From: Fictibacillus phosphorivorans
GTDB taxonomy: Bacteria > Bacillota > Bacilli > Bacillales > Fictibacillaceae
Length of the DNA: 64,000 nt
Reading direction: 5' to 3'
NCBI RefSeq assembly: GCF_023715845.1
Contig: NZ_JAMBOR010000015.1
Coordinates: forward strand, 1 to 64,000
The first letter of the stretch is position 1; each line of letters begins with the position of its first letter. Below, piece by piece: positions 60,105 through 64,000 of this stretch. A program made the translations under genes and the position numbers. The notes beneath the pieces were generated by a model. It had not been told where the DNA came from. It did not search any database and saw only the letters and a list, made by a program, of their open reading frames with translations.

Positions 60105-60358
60105 GAATTGATGGACAACAACCGGTACAAAAAAAATACGATGTTAATAAAATGTATCAGAAGCCTACTGTTAAGCCACCGTCATTTGCCAAGGACGAAG
60201 TTTACATTTCAAACGAAGCAAAAGCATTGAATGATCAATCGCAGCTTAATATAAGAGAAAAGAAACTTTCGGATATAAAAAAACGCATCGATGCTGGAGA
60301 GTACCAAATCGATGCGGATAAGATTGCAAAAAAGATTTCACAGTTTTACTCCGTCTAA
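60101..60358 (+). CDS. FlgM-family anti-sigma-28-like protein
   Basis: An 85-residue protein whose C-terminal half (VYISNEAKALNDQ, then LSDIKKRIDAGEYQIDADKIAKKISQFYS) fits the FlgM anti-sigma-28 domain, and whose first 35 residues are disordered, also as in FlgM. FlgM binds SigD/FliA and holds flagellar gene expression until the hook is built. Unlike B. subtilis flgM, it is not next to comF, yvyF, yvyG or flgK, and its partner is an unrelated small gene. It may be a second copy. Start overlaps the preceding gene. Confidence 0.8.
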   Translation: MRIDGQQPVQKKYDVNKMYQKPTVKPPSFAKDEVYISNEAKALNDQSQLNIREKKLSDIKKRIDAGEYQIDADKIAKKISQFYSV

Positions 60359-60769
60359 TTATTTTTTATTGTTCGTGCCGTCTCTCTGTCTTAACAGGGA
60401 GACGGCATTTTTTATGAAAGGCGGTATAGGAACGTTCAACCTGCCAGCATTTTCAATCATGGATAATAATTCATTTGATAAATAAAAAAAGATTGTAGCT
60501 GACTGGATATATAAGCCGCCGAGTAATTGATCGAGAGAATGGGCAACTGCAACTAAAGCAAATATCATAATTTTCTTTAATATGCCTTTAAATCCGACCT
60601 TGCTGTTCAGTTTTCCTTCATAGGCAGAAGCTGCCATACCCGTGATATAATCGAGTACTACAAATAGAATTAACGTTTTAAATAAAAGGCTAGGTGTTCC
60701 AAACAGGAAACTTGAAACTGCTCCTAAAGAAACAACGGCCATGTGGTAAACCATCGACCATCTTTCCAC
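60359..60769 (-). CDS. Holin-family protein (phage_holin_4-like), orphan
   Basis: A 136-residue protein with three or four hydrophobic helices and the holin-4 pattern VLDYITGMAASAYEGKLNSKVGFKGILKKIMIF (about 39-71). Holins form pores in the membrane; TcdE/UtxA-type relatives also export toxins or peptidoglycan hydrolases. No endolysin or phage genes are nearby, so it is either an orphan prophage remnant or a domesticated secretion pore. ATG 60769. Its last 15 codons overlap the terminator of the convergent flgM-like gene. Confidence 0.85.
   Translation of the reverse strand: MERWSMVYHMAVVSLGAVSSFLFGTPSLLFKTLILFVVLDYITGMAASAYEGKLNSKVGFKGILKKIMIFALVAVAHSLDQLLGGLYIQSATIFFYLSNELLSMIENAGRLNVPIPPFIKNAVSLLRQRDGTNNKK
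60376..60413 (+). terminator. FlgM-like gene terminator inside the holin 3' coding end
   Basis: TGCCGTCTCTCTGT (60376-60389) pairs with ACAGGGAGACGGCA (60394-60407), one mismatch, then six T's. The stem is read as coding sequence on the minus strand. Confidence 0.85.
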
Positions 60770-60974
60770 TTAAATTCCTCCCTTATCTCCCATTAATTTA
60801 GTATATGCTTGTACTCCACAACTGTTATGGCAGTTACCTACTACTTGTCCTCCTATTTTTTAGTAGGATTGTTTCAAATGTGTTAAATAGTCAAAAAATT
60901 AAAAAAATAATGAGTCAGACACGCACTGAATCTGTTACAATAAAATAAATCCGGAAAGGGAGGAAAGAAATGCA

Positions 60975-61250
60975 ATGAACAAAATTACGTTAGGCTTGCC
61001 TCCACATTGCCACAAAGTATCTTGTGACGGAAGAATGATTAAGATTAAGGACTCAGGGAACAACAAATGGACGTTTCCGCTCTCTGGAACAGAAAACGCA
61101 GTTGTCGAAGAAGTAAATGACGAAACAGGACTACTCACCATTCATGGAAAGGATAAGATACTGGCAACCCTTGAAATGCCAATTCGTTTTTGTGAAGTGG
61201 GAAGAGGCTGGCTTCTCGATAAGTTACCAAAAAAGAAACGCATCAAATAA
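60975..61250 (+). CDS. Hypothetical protein
   Basis: A 91-residue protein with a basic end (KLPKKKRIK) and mostly beta-strand prediction; two cysteine/histidine spots (HCHKVSC). ATG 60975 lies about 11 nt after GGGAGG, and a short ATG-CAA-TGA frame ends at the start codon. Strong terminator. Not recognised. Confidence 0.7.
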   Translation: MNKITLGLPPHCHKVSCDGRMIKIKDSGNNKWTFPLSGTENAVVEEVNDETGLLTIHGKDKILATLEMPIRFCEVGRGWLLDKLPKKKRIK

Positions 61251-61261
61251 AAATACAATCA

Positions 61262-61296
61262 CCGCACAGCTGGGTTTTTCCTGGCTGTGCGTTTTC
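61262..61296 (+). terminator. Terminator
   Basis: CGCACAGC (61263-61270) and GCTGTGCG (61284-61291), then TTTTC. Confidence 0.8.
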
Positions 61297-61381
61297 AATT
61301 TATAATTCGTTTTTTGTCTAATAAAAGAGACATGACGATCACGTATTTTTATATCCACAAAACAGATGAAAAGGAACGGGT

Positions 61382-61492
61382 ATGCACAAGCAGGTGTTTT
61401 TTGAAGGAGCGGATAACAGTTTGTATGTTGCTAAAAGGGAAGGGAAGAACCGGGTAATCATTCAGGAATACAGCGGTGCCTTGCAAATTTAA
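61382..61492 (+). pseudogene. GGDEF-domain C-terminal remnant
   Basis: The 36-codon frame encodes FEGADNSLYVAKREGKNRVIIQE, the end of a GGDEF diguanylate cyclase (compare ADEALYQAKRxGKNRV), and then stops. A TGA lies in frame 13-15 bases upstream of its ATG and no ribosome binding site is seen. The rest of the domain is absent, so this is a deletion scar of a former c-di-GMP synthase gene. Confidence 0.65.
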
Positions 61493-61506
61493 TAAACCGT
61501 ATTTCG

Positions 61507-61543
61507 AACAGTAAGGGGATTGTCCTTGCTGTTTTTCTTTTTC
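61507..61543 (+). terminator. Terminator after the GGDEF remnant
   Basis: AACAGTAAGG (61507-61516) and CCTTGCTGTT (61524-61533) pair with one mismatch, followed by TTTCTTTTTC. Confidence 0.72.
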
Positions 61544-61600
61544 TTCTAAAACTCTTGTCCATGCATATGTTTGTAAAGATATAGGCATGGAGGTGAGGGG

Positions 61601-62632
61601 ATGGGTGGACGGATCAAACAAATCTTACAGATTGCCGCCACTTATATCGGTACGGTAGTAGGTGCTGGTTTCGCTACGGGGAGAGAGATCGTTGAGTTCT
61701 TTACGAAGTATGGATCAGCTGGTTTTGCCGGCATCCTGATAAGCGGGTTCCTTTTTATCGTAATTGGGACAAAACTGATGATCATGGCGAAAAGGATAGG
61801 AGCTACTTCATTCGATGAGATGAACCTTCATCTATTTGGAACAGCCGCATCCCGAGTAGTAAACATCTTAATGCTTGTTATGCTTTTTGGAGTAACTGGG
61901 GTCATGCTGTCTGGGACTGGTGCTTTATTTCAAGAACAACTTCAATTGCCATTTCAGGCGGGAGTCATTTTAACCTTGATCGTTACGTATTTAGTCATGA
62001 AAAAAGGGATAGATGGGATAATGTGGACCAACTCACTCATCGTACCTATCATGGTTCTATTTTCATTGATCTTGTCCGTTTCTATGTTTGGCGAAGGGGG
62101 ACGGCAACTTTTTGTTTCTGATGATTTTACCGGTGGATGGCAATGGATTGTGAGTCCGTTTTCTTATGCGGCTTTTAACTTAACTTTGGCACAGGCTGTA
62201 TTGGTTCCTCTTTCACGGGAAGCCGCAGATGAATCTGTGATCAAATGGGGGGGATTCATAGGAGGACTCGGTCTCACGTTTATTTTGTTAAACAGCCATT
62301 ATGTCCTATATTCGGTTCCGCGTGTACTTAGTTATGAAATTCCGATCGCAGAAATCGTTGGCGGTCTCGGAATCGTGGTGCATTACTTTTTTGTACTTGT
62401 CATCTATGGTGAGATCTTCTCGACATTGATTGGAAACTTATTTGGTCTTGCGGGTTCCCTTAGAAAGAATATAAGACTATCAAGTCATGCCATACTCATT
62501 TCCTTGATGGTTGGAAGCTATTTGCTGAGCCAGGTTGGATATGCCGAACTGCTGCATTATTTGTATCCAGTTTTCGGACTGATCGCATTAATTTTTTTAA
62601 CTGTGGTATCTGCTAAAAAGCTGGAAAGATGA
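61601..62632 (+). CDS. ykvI: YkvI-family membrane protein
   Basis: A 343-residue integral membrane protein with about 10 helices. The opening ILQIAATYIGTVVGAGFATGREIVEFFTKYG is the hallmark of YkvI-type proteins, related in fold to LeuT-like transporters. Function is unproven; it is assumed to transport an amino-acid-like solute. ATG 61601 follows GGAGGTGAGG. Confidence 0.88.
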   Translation: MGGRIKQILQIAATYIGTVVGAGFATGREIVEFFTKYGSAGFAGILISGFLFIVIGTKLMIMAKRIGATSFDEMNLHLFGTAASRVVNILMLVMLFGVTGVMLSGTGALFQEQLQLPFQAGVILTLIVTYLVMKKGIDGIMWTNSLIVPIMVLFSLILSVSMFGEGGRQLFVSDDFTGGWQWIVSPFSYAAFNLTLAQAVLVPLSREAADESVIKWGGFIGGLGLTFILLNSHYVLYSVPRVLSYEIPIAEIVGGLGIVVHYFFVLVIYGEIFSTLIGNLFGLAGSLRKNIRLSSHAILISLMVGSYLLSQVGYAELLHYLYPVFGLIALIFLTVVSAKKLER

Positions 62633-62707
62633 ATACAATTAATGCACTGTTCACTATTTTAAATGTTAGATGTTAATAACCGATTTTGCTGGAAGGGAAA
62701 AAGGTCG

Positions 62708-63031
62708 ATGGCGTATTACAATAAATTAGTCCGTGATAAGATACCGGAATTGCTTGAACTCGCGGGGAAAAAGGGGACGTTCCGCATTCTGGGAGATAAA
62801 GAGTTTGAAAGTGAGTTAAAGAAGAAACTTGCTGAGAGTGTAAAGGAGTACAGAGAAGCAGAAAGTGAGAGTGATGCGGCAGAAGAGCTTGCAGGTTTGT
62901 TTGAGATTTTGATCTCGCTCACAAAAGTGCATCACCTCTCTTTAAGGGAACTGGATGAAATCAGGCAGGAGAAAGCGAGAAAGCACGGCCGTTTCCATGA
63001 ACGCCTCTTCCTGATCAAGGTGGAAGATTAG
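62708..63031 (+). CDS. MazG-like/phosphoribosyl-ATP pyrophosphohydrolase-like protein
   Basis: A 107-residue helical protein beginning YNKLVRDKIPELLE, the typical opening of small MazG-fold nucleotide pyrophosphohydrolases, with EAESESDAAEELAGLFEILISL supplying the acidic metal-binding pairs. It may cleave abnormal NTPs. ATG 62708 follows AAGG; the frame upstream to 62663 has no ribosome binding site. Confidence 0.82.
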   Translation: MAYYNKLVRDKIPELLELAGKKGTFRILGDKEFESELKKKLAESVKEYREAESESDAAEELAGLFEILISLTKVHHLSLRELDEIRQEKARKHGRFHERLFLIKVED

Positions 63032-63359
63032 AGCAGGGGGGGTCTGACCCCAGACAAATACAAATCTACTGGATTTGTATTTGTCAGGAGGACATTATGT
63101 ATAATATAGGGAAATTATGTGATTTAGCGAGATTTTTATGTGATGATCGTTCAAAATTATGTGTTTATCATTCTCTAAATATATTCAACTATATACACAA
63201 GCATAAACAGGTATTCTTATCATGCTTGTTTTTGCTTGTTTTTCATACCAACCCATTTAAAACCTCTTATTAGTATGTGGCGGCACCATAAAATAAGAAT
63301 AATTTAAGGAAGTGGGATTATATTTAATAAGACTGTTCATATTTTATGGAGGTGTTGCT
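63032..63359. other. Gene-free interval with nested palindromes
   Basis: Apart from the palindromes at 63039-63085, the interval is AT-rich and I see no supported gene in it. Confidence 0.5.
63039..63085. repeat. Two adjacent perfect palindromes, REP-like
   Basis: GGGGTC-T-GACCCC (63039-63051) is followed by GACAAATACAAATC (63053-63066) with a perfect 14-nt complement at 63072-63085. There is no T run, so this is not an ordinary terminator. Confidence 0.65.
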
Positions 63360-63674
63360 ATGTCAGCTTCACGGATTTTAAAATGGATCACCGGGGGACT
63401 TGAAGCTTTGCTGGGTATACCGGTACTTGGTGGAACGATTGTGGTGAGTTTGCTTTGGACCCCTTTGGCTATTATGCTCGTGCTACATATCGTCACACTG
63501 GTTCTAACGAAACGAGACGGTGGTCCATTTACCGGTAGTGTCCTAGGGATAATAACCTCCTGTTTAGGATGGATTCCTTTTGTTGGTATGGTATTGCACA
63601 TACTTTCCGCTATTTTCCTTATGATTGATGGTTCGAAACGAGATAATAAATCCCAGGAAGTCATCCAAGGTTAA
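63360..63674 (+). CDS. Small membrane protein, unknown
   Basis: A 104-residue protein with three to four hydrophobic segments (about 5-25, 29-45, 55-85) and a polar end. ATG 63360 follows GGAGGTG; upstream the frame runs to 63312 but without a site. Not recognised. Followed by a good terminator. Confidence 0.72.
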   Translation: MSASRILKWITGGLEALLGIPVLGGTIVVSLLWTPLAIMLVLHIVTLVLTKRDGGPFTGSVLGIITSCLGWIPFVGMVLHILSAIFLMIDGSKRDNKSQEVIQG

Positions 63675-63679
63675 GTTCT

Positions 63680-63712
63680 ATGAGCCCTGTTTTAAATAAG
63701 GGCTCTTTTTTT
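63680..63712 (+). terminator. Terminator
   Basis: GAGCCCT (63682-63688) and AGGGCTC (63699-63705) are exact complements, then seven T's. Confidence 0.85.
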
Positions 63713-63876
63713 AATTTAAAAGGCAGAGATATGTTTATAAGTGATCCATCAGAATCTTGAGTGGTACAAAACAAGAAAAAACAGGAAAAAACATGCAAAA
63801 AATGTGGTAACAAACAAGCACAATCCTGCATATGATTAGAAGACCACGTGGAAATAAGAAGTAACGGAGGAACACT

Positions 63877-64000
63877 ATGTTTTCTGAAGAAAGAAGAGAA
63901 AAGATCTTAGAAGTGTTAAAGAAAGAGGGCCGGGTTCTTGCAAAAGAATTATCAGATGCGCTTCAAGTTTCAATTGACTCGATACGACGCGATCTATCTA
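63877..64000 (+). CDS. DeoR-family transcriptional regulator, 5' part (runs off the right edge)
   Basis: ATG 63877 follows CGGAGGA. The 41 visible codons (MFSEERREKILEVLKKEG, then ELSDALQVSIDSIRRDLS) are the N-terminal helix-turn-helix of DeoR/GlpR-type repressors of sugar or nucleoside genes. The sensor domain and target operon lie outside the window. Confidence 0.85.
   Translation, partial: MFSEERREKILEVLKKEGRVLAKELSDALQVSIDSIRRDLS

Overview
The window is about 64 kb of ordinary, low-GC, gene-dense chromosome from an endospore-forming Bacillaceae bacterium. The evidence for this is a CotF-type spore coat protein, YteA, ComK, an intracellular subtilisin with the LIPF propeptide, YitT/YkvI/YndM-type membrane proteins, strong AGGAGG ribosome binding sites and many TTG/GTG starts. 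The overall gene set resembles Bacillus or Fictibacillus, but the genus is an inference that only a database search could settle. I see no tRNA, rRNA, CRISPR array, prophage or defence island.

Layout. 0-3 kb: the start of a probable IS1182-type transposase, two perfect hairpins, a hypothetical gene, galE, a short ComK homologue and a small membrane protein. 3-7.3 kb: a sigma-54 unit made of a PAS/AAA+ activator, a class III omega-aminotransferase and a sodium:solute symporter, with an excellent -24/-12 promoter in the activator-aminotransferase gap. 7.4-12.6 kb: a spore coat protein, an NrnB-type DHH nanoRNase, an MFS exporter and an acyl-CoA dehydrogenase. 13-18.9 kb: two VOC proteins, small ORFs and remnants, a TetR-controlled ABC-2 exporter operon with two identical operators flanking its promoter, a DUF4395 protein, a PaaI thioesterase and a peroxiredoxin. 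19.2-22 kb: a secreted subtilase followed by an intracellular subtilase. 22.4-28.4 kb: a metallo-beta-lactamase-fold hydrolase, a cupin, a thioredoxin-like protein, a CobW GTPase interrupted by an in-frame stop, a GyrI-like protein and a LapA-like protein.

28.5-34.8 kb: a carbohydrate locus (LacI repressor, glycogen-debranching-type glucosidase, binding lipoprotein, two permeases) with no ATPase of its own, so a shared MsmX-like ATPase is the likely energiser. 35-36.7 kb: bioY-bioB behind a BirA-like operator, with no other biotin genes. 36.7-44 kb: MscS channel, K+/H+ antiporter, FbpA-like small protein, alanine symporter, methyltransferase, alcohol dehydrogenase. 44-50.4 kb: Nif3-like protein, a short tyrosine recombinase behind a perfect 13-bp inverted repeat, YitT, a PH-domain protein, a large unknown membrane protein and an NlpC/P60 peptidase. 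50.6-59.5 kb: site-2 protease, GNAT, HD-GYP phosphodiesterase, YteA, LysE exporter, isochorismatase-type hydrolase, NCS2 permease. 59.8-64 kb: a FlgM-like gene, an orphan holin, a GGDEF remnant, YkvI, a MazG-like protein, a hairpin cluster and the start of a DeoR regulator.

No clearly new multi-gene system is evident. The observations most worth following are a three-locus intergenic repeat family, the nonsense-interrupted CobW gene, the short recombinase with an altered active site and a palindromic promoter, a ComK lacking the usual C-terminal tail, and several short genes (33-57 codons) with good ribosome binding sites.
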